64,000 nt of DNA, taken from Nonomuraea helvata. GTDB taxonomy: Bacteria; Actinomycetota; Actinomycetes; Streptosporangiales; Streptosporangiaceae. The stretch is from assembly GCF_039535785.1 (NCBI RefSeq), contig NZ_BAAAXV010000009.1, forward strand, positions 2,728,001-2,792,000, written 5' to 3'. Below, in pieces: positions 33,838 to 42,118 of this stretch (its first letter is position 1; every line of letters starts with the position of its first letter). The notes under the pieces are model-generated. The model made no database searches and was not told where the DNA came from. It worked only from the letters and a program-made list of their open reading frames with translations. A program made the position numbers and the translations under genes.

Positions 33838-34506
33838 CTAGGAGGCGGGTGCGGTGCGGCGCTCGAACACACGGTTCGTGACGCGCGATGCGACGACCGT
33901 GAGCAGCCAGAAGTACTTGCCCCAGGAGGGGCTGGCGAAGCTCACCGGGATCGACAGGAGGAACACCGCCGCCGCCGTGCCCGTGCCGACCACCAACCCG
34001 CGCATCCGTTGCGTGGGCGCCTCGGTACGCATGAGGTGAGCGCGGGTCGCGTGCCGCACCATCTGCACCATGAGCAGCGCGATTGCGCTGATGACGACGG
34101 CGTACAGGACCGGGCCCAGGATGAGATCCCCGACCTCGCTGCTCACCCGGGTGGCGAACGGCACCACCACGACCAGGAACAGCCAGCCGAGGTTGTACCG
34201 CCGCAGTGTGGCGTCCACCACGTGGATCTCGCGGAAGTACTGGTGGTGGGCGACCCAGAACGCGGCGATGACCCCGAAGCTGATCACGAAGTTCAGGTAC
34301 TCGTCGGGGAGCAACTCCACGAACGAGTGCCAGACCTCGGCGTTCGTCTGCCCATGCGGTACGGGCAGCTCCAGTGCGAGTAGCGTCATCGCGATGGCGA
34401 TCACCGCATCGGAGAAGAAGACCAGCCGTTCGCGGACATGCCGCCGGTCCTCTTCGTCGGTGAAGTGAGGGGAGACCTGGCTATCCGTCCTGCCCTTATT
34501 TGACAC
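33838..34506 (-). CDS. TMEM175-family potassium channel
   Basis: A 222-residue six-helix membrane protein. The hallmark FSDAVIAIAMTLL of the TMEM175 (DUF1211) family occurs near residue 30, with AFWVAHHQYFREI at helix 3. Bacterial members form tetrameric K+-selective leak channels. The start is uncertain because no ATG precedes the motif; I place it at the GTG at 34506, with another GTG at 34524 possible. It lies downstream of, and co-directional with, a TetR gene that ends 52 bases away, but common regulation is unproven. Confidence 0.85.
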   Translation of the reverse strand: MSNKGRTDSQVSPHFTDEEDRRHVRERLVFFSDAVIAIAMTLLALELPVPHGQTNAEVWHSFVELLPDEYLNFVISFGVIAAFWVAHHQYFREIHVVDATLRRYNLGWLFLVVVVPFATRVSSEVGDLILGPVLYAVVISAIALLMVQMVRHATRAHLMRTEAPTQRMRGLVVGTGTAAAVFLLSIPVSFASPSWGKYFWLLTVVASRVTNRVFERRTAPAS

Positions 34507-34558
34507 GGTTTGCCAGTGTGCCACGGACGCGATCCGCTCGGCATCAACCCGGAGAGGA

Positions 34559-35221
34559 TCAGCGCGCCGGGTCGGTGGCCGGCTCCGGAGGATCGCGGCG
34601 GACCTGACCGGTCGCAGCGGCAGGGCGGCCCAGACGGGCTTGTACGGTGCGGCGGGCGAGCTCCGGCGCCCGCGGGTCGCGGTGCAGCTGGATGGCATGG
34701 TTCAGGGCCATGGCCGTGCCCAGCAGGTCGAACACGAGCTGGCCGGGATCCGTCCGCTCCGGCAGCTCCCCGGCGTCCACCGCGCGCCCGGCCTCCTTGC
34801 GCAGCCGCCCGCGCCAGGCGTCGAACCGGGACTCGACCGCGTCCCGCACCGGTCCCGGCCTGCCGTCGAACTCGTGTGCCGCGGCCACGAAGAAGCACCC
34901 GCCGGGGAAGACCTCCCGTTCCAGATACGAGATCCACGCCTCGCAGAGCACCCGCAGCCGGGCCAGGCCGGGCGCGGCGGGAATGGCGGGCTCCCAGACC
35001 TCGGCACGGAAGACCTCGCCGGCCCGGGCGAGGACGGCGAGCTGCAATGCCTCCTTGGAGCCGAAATGCCCGAGCACGCCTGCCTTGCTCATGCCCAGGT
35101 CGCCGGCGAGGCGGCCGATGGTCAGCCCTTCGAGCCCTTCGGCGGAGGCGATGGCGACCGAGCGGTCGAGGATGGCCGCACGCGTGCTGAGGGCTTCGGC
35201 GACGGACTTGCGCGGGCTCAT
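34559..35221 (-). CDS. TetR-family transcriptional regulator
   Basis: A 220-residue regulator. The helix-turn-helix is around residues 30-60 (LTIGRLAGDLGMSKAGVLGHFGSK) and the C-terminal domain is of the TetR_C type with GCFFVAAAHEFDGRPGPVRD. The ATG at 35221 lies only 7 bases from a TAAAGT -10, suggesting leaderless translation. It is divergent from a FabH-like gene with a long palindrome in between, so it almost certainly represses both genes. Confidence 0.9.
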   Translation of the reverse strand: MSPRKSVAEALSTRAAILDRSVAIASAEGLEGLTIGRLAGDLGMSKAGVLGHFGSKEALQLAVLARAGEVFRAEVWEPAIPAAPGLARLRVLCEAWISYLEREVFPGGCFFVAAAHEFDGRPGPVRDAVESRFDAWRGRLRKEAGRAVDAGELPERTDPGQLVFDLLGTAMALNHAIQLHRDPRAPELARRTVQARLGRPAAATGQVRRDPPEPATDPAR

Positions 35222-35227
35222 GCCGGT

Positions 35228-35259
35228 ACTTTAGCGTCCGAACGTTCGGTTGCTATAGT
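35228..35259. promoter_or_regulatory. Divergent leaderless promoters over a TetR operator
   Basis: The perfect palindrome CCGAACGTTCGG (35238-35249) is nested in a 24-base imperfect one (35232-35255; TAGC/GCTA ends). TATAGT (35254-35259) on the plus strand and TAAAGT (35233-35228) on the minus strand flank it. Each lies 6-7 bases from its ATG, so both transcripts should be leaderless and both are covered by the operator. Confidence 0.7.
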
Positions 35260-35266
35260 CCGGCCT

Positions 35267-36205
35267 ATGAACGGATCACGCCTTGTCGCCACAGGCCACT
35301 ATCAACCAGCAAAAATCCTGACCAATCAGGATTTGGCGGCCATGGTGGACACCAGCGACGAGTGGATCAGCAAGCGGGTCGGCATCCGTACCAGACATGT
35401 GGCCGAGACCGACGAGAGCGTGGCCGACCTCGCCGGGCACGCCGCCGCGAAGGCCCTGGCGGCGAGTGGCCTGGCCGCGTCCGACATCGACCTCCTGCTC
35501 ATCGCCACCTGCACCCAGACCGAGCGCGCCCCCAACGTCGCCTCCCGCGTCGCCGCCAGGCTCGGCGTGCCGGGCGCGGCGTTGATGGACGTCGGCGTGT
35601 CGTGCTCCGGCTTCACCCACGCCCTGGCGCTGGCCGACCAGGCCATCCGTGCGGGGGCGGCCACCAACGCCCTGGTCGTGGGGGCGGACAAGATGACGGC
35701 GGTCACCGACTGGACCGACCGGACCACATGCGTGCTGACCGGCGACGGGGCGGGGGCGGCCGTGGTCAGCGCGGCGGCCGAGGCGGAGATCGGCCCGGTG
35801 GTGTGGGGCTCGGTGCCGGAGCTCGGCACCGCCGTACGCATCGAGGGCACCCCGACCCGCTTCTCCCAGGACGGCCAGACCGTCTACCGGTGGGCCACCA
35901 CCCAGCTCCCCGACATCGCCCGCCGGGCGTGCGAGCGCGGCGGCGTACGGCCGGAGGACCTGGCGGCGGTGGTGTTCCACCAGGCGAACCTGCGCATCAT
36001 CGAGCCCCTCGCGGCCAAGCTGGGGGCGGTCAACGCGATCGTGGCGCGCGACGTCGTGGACTCGGGCAACACCTCCGCCGCGAGCGTGCCACTGGCCCTG
36101 TCGAAGCTGCTGGAACGGGGTGAGGTCCCGAGCGGCGCGCCGATGCTCCTCTTCGGCTTCGGAGGCAACCTGTCCTACGCGGGAATGATCGTACGCTGCC
36201 CCTGA
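35267..36205 (+). CDS. 3-oxoacyl-ACP synthase III (FabH-like)
   Basis: A 312-residue thiolase-fold condensing enzyme. The catalytic triad is Cys113 (GVSCSGF), His in FHQANLRI and Asn in DSGNTSAAS. KAS III enzymes join acyl-CoA to malonyl-ACP and start fatty-acid or polyketide chains. The usual AACSGF is GVSCSGF here, and no other fatty-acid gene adjoins, so it may use an unusual starter or belong to a specialised pathway. The start at 35267 is leaderless and regulated by the divergent TetR protein. The frame reaching back to 34640 is a shadow. Confidence 0.92.
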   Translation: MNGSRLVATGHYQPAKILTNQDLAAMVDTSDEWISKRVGIRTRHVAETDESVADLAGHAAAKALAASGLAASDIDLLLIATCTQTERAPNVASRVAARLGVPGAALMDVGVSCSGFTHALALADQAIRAGAATNALVVGADKMTAVTDWTDRTTCVLTGDGAGAAVVSAAAEAEIGPVVWGSVPELGTAVRIEGTPTRFSQDGQTVYRWATTQLPDIARRACERGGVRPEDLAAVVFHQANLRIIEPLAAKLGAVNAIVARDVVDSGNTSAASVPLALSKLLERGEVPSGAPMLLFGFGGNLSYAGMIVRCP

Positions 36206-36212
36206 CAGCGCT

Positions 36213-37226
36213 TCAGGAGATGCCCGGCGGGGAGGTGGAGTCGCGGATGACGAGCTGGCAGGGCATCTTGTGCACCCCCGGCGTCGCCTTGCCGTCGATG
36301 GCCGCGAAGAGGTGCTGGGCGGCGGTCCTGCCCAGCAGCTCAAGGTTCATGTCCACCGTGGTCAGCGCGGGCCGGGTCTCCGTGGAGAGCACCTCCCAGT
36401 TGTCGTAGCCCACCACCGCGATGTCGTCCGGCACCCGGCGCCCGCGTTCCCTGGCCGCCTCCACGAAACCGGCCGCGATCTGGTCGCTCCCGCAGAACAC
36501 CGCGTCGATCTCCGGCTCGGCCATCAGCAGCATCTCGGCCGCGTGCCGCCCCCACCGCTGCGACCACGGCCCTGAGAGCGTCTGCCCGGCCTGCGCCACG
36601 CCTCCCTCCTCGAGCGCCTGGCGCAGGCCCTCCTCGCGGTCGCGTGCCGCCTTGTAGTGCGTCGGGCCGGTGATATGGGCGATCCTGCGGCGGCCCATGG
36701 CCAGCAGGTGGTTGACGGCCATGGCCGCCGCGCCCACGTCGTCCGGCACGAACGACACGTCCTCCGGGTCCTCCGACGGGCCATAGGCGTACACCACCGG
36801 GATCGGCAGTTCCTTGCTCACCGACGGCCGCGGGTTCGTGCTCTCGCCCACCACGATCAGCCCGTCCACGCGGCGCGACAGCAGCGCCCGTACGTGGTGC
36901 TGCTCCCTGATCGCGTCGCCCCGGGCGTCGCAGAGCAGCACGGCCATCTCGCCGGCCCCGAACGCGTCCTCCGCCCCGAGCAGCACGGGGATGCCGAACC
37001 GGCCGACGCTGTCGGAGGTCAGCAGGCCGACCGTGCGCGTCTGCCCCGAGATCAGCCCCCTCGCCAGGGCGTTCGGCTGGAAGGAGAGCTCCGCCGCGGC
37101 GGCGAGCACGCGCTCGCGCGTTGCCGCCCGCACGTCCTGGCGCCCGTTGAGTGCTTTGGACGCCGTGGCGATCGAGACCCCCGCCAGCGAGGCCACATCG
37201 GAGATGGTCGCCCGCTTAGTCGCCAT
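36213..37226 (-). CDS. LacI-family repressor of the sugar ABC/glycosidase operon
   Basis: A 337-residue LacI regulator: helix-turn-helix TISDVASLAGVSIATASKAL at residues 7-26, hinge, then a sugar-binding core with VVGYDNWEVLSTETRPALTTV. It is divergent from the ABC transporter/glycosidase operon, and its own start lies 1 base from a perfect GTTTCGAAAC palindrome. A near-identical site covers the operon promoter. By family behaviour a sugar such as an arabinose oligomer would release it. It is convergent with the FabH-like gene at its end. Confidence 0.93.
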   Translation of the reverse strand: MATKRATISDVASLAGVSIATASKALNGRQDVRAATRERVLAAAAELSFQPNALARGLISGQTRTVGLLTSDSVGRFGIPVLLGAEDAFGAGEMAVLLCDARGDAIREQHHVRALLSRRVDGLIVVGESTNPRPSVSKELPIPVVYAYGPSEDPEDVSFVPDDVGAAAMAVNHLLAMGRRRIAHITGPTHYKAARDREEGLRQALEEGGVAQAGQTLSGPWSQRWGRHAAEMLLMAEPEIDAVFCGSDQIAAGFVEAARERGRRVPDDIAVVGYDNWEVLSTETRPALTTVDMNLELLGRTAAQHLFAAIDGKATPGVHKMPCQLVIRDSTSPPGIS

Positions 37227-37245
37227 GTTTCGAAACCCTTTTCGG
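37227..37245. promoter_or_regulatory. LacI operator 1, at the repressor start
   Basis: The perfect 10-bp palindrome GTTTCGAAAC (37227-37236) directly abuts the repressor start codon. It overlaps a second inverted repeat CGAAA-N4-TTTCG (37231-37244). Both fit the LacI-family pattern and imply autorepression. Confidence 0.65.
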
Positions 37246-37278
37246 TCACCTGTGAACTGCCTAGAACCCTAGCACCCA

Positions 37279-37316
37279 TTGACATGGACTCTTGTTTCTT
37301 CTACGTTTCCGAAAAC
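37279..37316 (+). promoter_or_regulatory. Operon promoter with LacI operator 2
   Basis: Perfect TTGACA (37279-37284), 17-base spacer, TACGTT -10 (37302-37307). The near-palindrome GTTTCCGAAAAC (37305-37316, 10 of 12 symmetric) overlaps the -10 and start region, so repressor binding would exclude polymerase. The binding-protein gene starts 22 bases later. Confidence 0.75.
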
Positions 37317-37337
37317 CTTTAAGTCCAGGAGCACATC

Positions 37338-38612
37338 ATGAGACGAAGGCTGGCCGGGATCTCCCTACTCGGCGTGTTAGCGCTCACAGCGGCGGCCTGC
37401 GGCAGCGGTGGCGGAGGTGGCGGGGGCGCGAAGCCGTCGGAAGGCCCCGTGACGATCACCATGTGGACCCGCGCCGCCACCCAGGCGCAGAGCGAGCGGC
37501 TGGTCAAGGCGTACAACGGCAGTCACAAGAACATCCAGGTGAAGCTCACCGTCATTCCTACCGACAACTACCAGCCGCGCATCGCGGCCGCGGCCGGTGC
37601 CAAGCAGCTCCCCGACGTGTTCGCAGCCGACGTCATCTTCGTCCCGAACTACACCTCGCAGGGCCTGTTCATGGACATCACGGACAGGATCGCGAAGCTG
37701 CCGTACAAGGACGGCCTCGCGCCCTCGCACATGAAGCTGGGCACGCTCGACGGGAAGCAGTACACGCTCCCGCACACCCTCGACCTGTCGGTCTGGTTCT
37801 GGAACAAGGACCTGTACCAGAAGGCCGGCCTCGACCCGGAGAAGGGACCGAAGTCGCTGAAGGAGTTCGCCCAGCAGGCCACCACGATCCAGGAGAAGCT
37901 GGGCAAGGACGGCAAGGTTCACGGTACGTTCTTCGGCGGCAACTGCGGCGGCTGTTACGTCTTCACGTTCTGGCCCTCCGTCTGGGCCGCCGGCGGCCAG
38001 GTGATGAACGCCGAGGGCACCCAGTCGCTCAACGACCAGGCCGCGATGACCGACGTCTTCAAGATCTGGCGCGACCTGTACGAGAAGAAGGTCACCGGCC
38101 CGACGGCCAAGGAGGAGCAGGGCCCGACCTGGACCGGCTTCTTCCCCAAGGGTGAGATCGGCGTCATGCCGATGCCCTCCACCACGCTCGGCCTGATGCC
38201 CAAGGACATGAAGATCGGCGTCACCCCGATCGCGGGCCCTGACGGTGGCGAGTCGACGTTCGTGGGCGGCGACTCCGTCGGCATCTCGGCCACCTCCAAG
38301 AACCCCGACGCGGCCTGGGACTTCCTGTCCTGGACGGTATCCGACGAGGCCCAGGTGGAGGTCATGGCCAAGAACAAGGACGTGCTCGCGCGCACCGACC
38401 TGGCCGGCAACAAGTACTCCGCCGAGGACCCGCGCGTGGTGCTGATCAACTCGCTGGTGGCCAAGGGGCAGACGCCGTACGCGCTGCGCTTCGGCCAGAC
38501 GTTCAACGACCCGCAGGGGCCGTGGCTCCGGATGGCCCGCGAGGCCGTGTTCGGTGACGCCTCGAAGGTCCCCCAGCTCAACGCCGAGATCACGAAGTCG
38601 CTGCAGCAATGA
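37338..38612 (+). CDS. Sugar ABC transporter substrate-binding lipoprotein
   Basis: A 424-residue extracellular solute-binding protein (family 1). The signal peptide ends in a lipobox with Cys21 (LTAAACGSG), followed by a Gly-rich linker, then the binding fold starting VTITMWTRA. It should deliver an oligosaccharide to the two permeases encoded next. AGGAG precedes the ATG at 37338. The stop overlaps the first permease start by 4 bases. Neighbouring glycosidases suggest arabinose-containing oligosaccharides as ligand. Confidence 0.95.
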   Translation: MRRRLAGISLLGVLALTAAACGSGGGGGGGAKPSEGPVTITMWTRAATQAQSERLVKAYNGSHKNIQVKLTVIPTDNYQPRIAAAAGAKQLPDVFAADVIFVPNYTSQGLFMDITDRIAKLPYKDGLAPSHMKLGTLDGKQYTLPHTLDLSVWFWNKDLYQKAGLDPEKGPKSLKEFAQQATTIQEKLGKDGKVHGTFFGGNCGGCYVFTFWPSVWAAGGQVMNAEGTQSLNDQAAMTDVFKIWRDLYEKKVTGPTAKEEQGPTWTGFFPKGEIGVMPMPSTTLGLMPKDMKIGVTPIAGPDGGESTFVGGDSVGISATSKNPDAAWDFLSWTVSDEAQVEVMAKNKDVLARTDLAGNKYSAEDPRVVLINSLVAKGQTPYALRFGQTFNDPQGPWLRMAREAVFGDASKVPQLNAEITKSLQQ

Positions 38613-39523
38613 CCTTGACGATCACGCGATCCGGGCGGCGGCCGGCGCACACCGCGCCGTCCGCCCGGTGGCGGAGCAGGAAGGTCCAGGGCTGGCTCTA
38701 CGCGGCCCCGACGGCCGTCATCGTGGGAGTGCTCTTCATCGCACCCCTGGCGCTGGTCGTCTGGATGTCGCTCAACCGCTGGCCCCTGCTCGGCCAGGCC
38801 ACGTTCAACGCCCCCGACAACTACCTGAAGATCGGCGACAACCCCCTCTTCATCGACGCGGTCCTCTTCACGCTGAAGTACACCGCCATCACGACGGTCC
38901 TGCTGTCGGCCGTCGCGCTCGGCCTGGCCCTGCTGGTGCAGGACCGCAGGCCGGGCATCGGCTTCTTCAGGACCGCGTTCTTCCTGCCCGGCGCCGTCGG
39001 CTTCGCCGCCGCCGGTCTGCTGTTCTACGGGATGCTGAACAACGACTTCGGCCCCATCGACCCCCTGCTCCAGGCGCTGCACATCACCAGCGAGCCGGTC
39101 AAGTGGATCGGCACGCCCAACATGGCGCTGTTCTCGACGATCGCGCTGGTGCTGTGGCGCTTCGCCGGGTTCAACATGCTCATCCTGCTGACCGGCCTGC
39201 AGGCGATACCGACCGAGGTGTACGAGGCCGCCAGGAGCGACGGCGCGAACCGCCGGCAGGTGTTCACCAAGATCACGCTGCCGCTGCTGCGCCCCACGCT
39301 CGCGCTGATGCTGATCCTCAGCGTCACCGGCTCGCTGCTGGCCTTCGACCAGTTCTTCGTCTTCACCAACGGCGGCCCGGACAACAGCACGGTCTCGATG
39401 GTCATGGTCGTCTACCGGGACGCGTTCTTCCGCTTCGACCTCGGCGGCGCTGCGGCGCTCTCGGTCGTCCTGCTCGTCGCCCTCGTCGGGCTCAACACGG
39501 TGATGATGCGGAGGCTGCGATGA
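38609..39523 (+). CDS. Sugar ABC transporter permease, MalF-type
   Basis: A 304-residue permease with six transmembrane helices. The cytoplasmic EAA loop reads EVYEAARSDGANRRQVFTKI and would contact the ATPase. It belongs to the carbohydrate-uptake-1 permeases. It overlaps the lipoprotein gene and the second permease gene by 4 bases each, a tightly coupled operon. No ATPase gene follows, so it must share one. Confidence 0.95.
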   Translation: MTLTITRSGRRPAHTAPSARWRSRKVQGWLYAAPTAVIVGVLFIAPLALVVWMSLNRWPLLGQATFNAPDNYLKIGDNPLFIDAVLFTLKYTAITTVLLSAVALGLALLVQDRRPGIGFFRTAFFLPGAVGFAAAGLLFYGMLNNDFGPIDPLLQALHITSEPVKWIGTPNMALFSTIALVLWRFAGFNMLILLTGLQAIPTEVYEAARSDGANRRQVFTKITLPLLRPTLALMLILSVTGSLLAFDQFFVFTNGGPDNSTVSMVMVVYRDAFFRFDLGGAAALSVVLLVALVGLNTVMMRRLR

Positions 39524-40284
39524 GCCGGTACCTCACGCTGTCCGCCCTGGCGGTGCTGTTCCTGTTCCCGCTGGTGTGGAGCGGCTACGCCTCGCTGGAG
39601 GAGCCGTCGAACTACCTGGAGATGGCCCGCTTCGGCGAGGGGCTCGGCACGTACGCGACCAACAGCGTGCTGGTGTCGGTCATGACCGTGGCAGGCACGC
39701 TCGTGATCTCCGCGCTCGGCGGCTACGGCTTCGCCCGCTTCGACTTCCCGGGCAAGAACGTGCTGTTCCTGGCCACGCTGGCGATCCTCATGGTGCCGTA
39801 CGCGACGATCCTGATCCCGCTCTACGTCCTGCTCGGCTACCTGGGGCTGCAGAACTCGCTAGTCGGCCTGTCGCTGGTGTTCGTCATGTTCCAGCTCCCG
39901 TTCGCGCTGTTCATGATGCGCAACGCGTTCGAGGCGCTGCCACGCGAGCTGGAGGAGGCGGCGCTGGTGGACGGGTGCGGCACGTTCAGGGCGTTCGCCA
40001 GGATCCTGCTGCACGCCGTGCGGCCCGCGCTGATCACGGTGGGCCTGTTCGCGTTCCTCGCCTCCTGGAACGACTTCTTCGCACCGTTGATCCTGCTCAA
40101 CGACGGATCCTCGTTCACCCTGCCGGTGGCCGTGGTCAGCATGACGCAGCACACGTTCGGCGCGATCGACTACGGCATGCTCCAGGCCGGCGTCATGGTC
40201 ATGGCGGTCCCCTGTCTCATCCTCTTCATCGTGTTGCAGCGCCACTACGTGCGCGGATTCATGTCAGGAGCTCTGCGTGGCTAA
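39520..40284 (+). CDS. Sugar ABC transporter permease, MalG-type
   Basis: A 254-residue permease with six helices. The EAA loop is LPRELEEAALVDGCGTFRAF. The N-terminus is shorter than the usual 270-290 residues, since translation starts at the ATG overlapping the previous stop (39520). Its 3' end overlaps the next gene's GTG at 40277 by 8 bases. It forms the heteromeric channel with the MalF-type permease. Confidence 0.94.
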   Translation: MSRYLTLSALAVLFLFPLVWSGYASLEEPSNYLEMARFGEGLGTYATNSVLVSVMTVAGTLVISALGGYGFARFDFPGKNVLFLATLAILMVPYATILIPLYVLLGYLGLQNSLVGLSLVFVMFQLPFALFMMRNAFEALPRELEEAALVDGCGTFRAFARILLHAVRPALITVGLFAFLASWNDFFAPLILLNDGSSFTLPVAVVSMTQHTFGAIDYGMLQAGVMVMAVPCLILFIVLQRHYVRGFMSGALRG

Positions 40285-42109
40285 CCCTGTCCTGCCCTCA
40301 TCGGGCGTCCTGTCCCCCCTCGGCCTCGACAAGGTACGGCTGAACCCGGGCTTCTGGGGCGACCGGGCCGCGCTCAACAGCGAGGTGACCATCGCCCACT
40401 GCGTGGAATGGGAGGAGCGCGAAGGCTGGATACCCAACTTCCGGGGGGTGCGTCCCCGCAGGGGCAGGGAGTTCAGCGACTCGGAGACCTACAAGCTGCT
40501 GGAGGCCATGGCCTGGGCCGACCATCCGGGGCTGCCCGCGCTGGCCGAGACGGTGGCCCAGGCGCAGGAGGGCGACGGCTACATCAACACCCGCTGGTCC
40601 GGCAGCCGTTACACCGACTTCGAGTGGGGCCACGAGCTCTACTGCTACGGCCACCTCATCCAGGCCGGGGTCGCCCGGCTGCGCATGCACGGCGAGGACC
40701 GGCTGACCCAGGTGGCGGTACGGGCCGCCGACCACGTCTGCCGCCGCTTCATGCAGGGCACCGAGACCTGCGGGCACCCCGTGATCGAGATGGCGCTCGT
40801 CGAGCTCTACCGCGTCACCGGCGCCGGGCGCTACCTGGAGATGGCCCGCCGCTTCGTCGAGCGCCGCGGACTGCCCGCGCTCGCCGACATCCCCTTCGGC
40901 CGCGGCTACTACCAGGACGACATGCCGGCCAGGCAGGCGCAGGTGTTCCGCGGGCACGCGGTGCGCGCACTCTACCTGGCCTCCGGTGTGGTCGACGTGG
41001 CCGTCGAGACCGGCGACCAGGAGCTGCTGAAGGCGGTCGAGGCGCAGTGGGAGCGCACGATCGCCCGCCGCACGCACCTCACCGGCGGCATGGGCTCGCG
41101 CCACATCGACGAGTCGTTCGGCGACGACTACGAGCTGCCGCCGGACCGGGCCTACAACGAGACCTGCGCGAGCATCGCCTCCATCATGCTGGCGCACCGG
41201 CTGCTGCTGGCCACGGGCGACGCCCGGTACGCCGACCTGGCCGAGCGGACCATGTACAACATGCTCGCCACGGGGGTGGCGCTGGACGGCAAGTCGTTCT
41301 TCTACGCCAACCCGCTGCAGGTGCGGGTGCCCGCGACGCCGCTCGAAGGCGTCAACCACGCCGCCGAGGGCGGGCTCCGCTCGCCCTGGTTCGACGTGGC
41401 CTGCTGCCCGCACAACATCGCCCGGACGCTGGCCTCGCTGCCCGCCTACCTCGCGACCTCGTCGGCCGACGGCATCCAGATCCACCACCACACGCCGTCG
41501 GAGATCCGGCACGACGGGCTGGCGGTGCGGGTGGAGACCGGCTACCCGTGGCGCGGCTCGGTGACCGTCCGGGTGCTCGAGGGCGGCGAGGGCCGGATCG
41601 GCCTGCGCGTCCCGGCCTGGGCCACGGACGCCACGCTGGCGCACGTCCCGGCGTCCGCGCCGGACGCGCCGCTGGAGGAGAGCCCGGCGGTCCGTCCCGT
41701 CGATCCCGGCTACGCCTATGTCGAGGGTCCGTGGCGGGCCGGTGACGAGATCCGGCTGGAGTTGCCGATGGCGCCCCGGTGGACGTACCCCGACCGGCGG
41801 ATCGACGCGCTGCGGGGGAGCGCGGCGGTGGAGCGGGGGCCGCTGGTCTACTGCGCGGAGTCGGTGAGCGACGAGCCGCCGCTCGGCGACCTGACCGCGC
41901 GCGTCCAGCCGCCCGTGGAGCGCGCGGCGGACGGCGTCGTGGAGCTGGAGGTCGAGGCGTCGCTCGGGTCCGGAGACGGCAATGGCTGGCCGTACGCGCC
42001 CGCCTCCGACGGGCGGGCGAGCGGCACCGACGTCACGCTCCGGCTGGTGCCCTACCACCGGTGGGGCAACCGCGGTCCCGCGACCATGCGTGTCTGGCTA
42101 CCGATCTAG
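40277..42109 (+). CDS. GH127 beta-L-arabinofuranosidase
   Basis: A 610-residue cytoplasmic glycoside hydrolase of family 127, which cleaves beta-L-arabinofuranosyl linkages with a cysteine nucleophile and a zinc site. The expected motifs are present: YNETCAS with Glu295, and CCPHN (Cys376-Cys377), matching the zinc/catalytic cysteines of the Bifidobacterium enzyme. No signal peptide is visible, so it acts on imported oligosaccharides. The GTG at 40277 overlaps the permease gene. Length fits the family (about 640). The sugar would be released as L-arabinose, consistent with the LacI and transporter context. Confidence 0.9.
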   Translation: MANPVLPSSGVLSPLGLDKVRLNPGFWGDRAALNSEVTIAHCVEWEEREGWIPNFRGVRPRRGREFSDSETYKLLEAMAWADHPGLPALAETVAQAQEGDGYINTRWSGSRYTDFEWGHELYCYGHLIQAGVARLRMHGEDRLTQVAVRAADHVCRRFMQGTETCGHPVIEMALVELYRVTGAGRYLEMARRFVERRGLPALADIPFGRGYYQDDMPARQAQVFRGHAVRALYLASGVVDVAVETGDQELLKAVEAQWERTIARRTHLTGGMGSRHIDESFGDDYELPPDRAYNETCASIASIMLAHRLLLATGDARYADLAERTMYNMLATGVALDGKSFFYANPLQVRVPATPLEGVNHAAEGGLRSPWFDVACCPHNIARTLASLPAYLATSSADGIQIHHHTPSEIRHDGLAVRVETGYPWRGSVTVRVLEGGEGRIGLRVPAWATDATLAHVPASAPDAPLEESPAVRPVDPGYAYVEGPWRAGDEIRLELPMAPRWTYPDRRIDALRGSAAVERGPLVYCAESVSDEPPLGDLTARVQPPVERAADGVVELEVEASLGSGDGNGWPYAPASDGRASGTDVTLRLVPYHRWGNRGPATMRVWLPI

Positions 42110-42118
42110 GAGAGGCAA

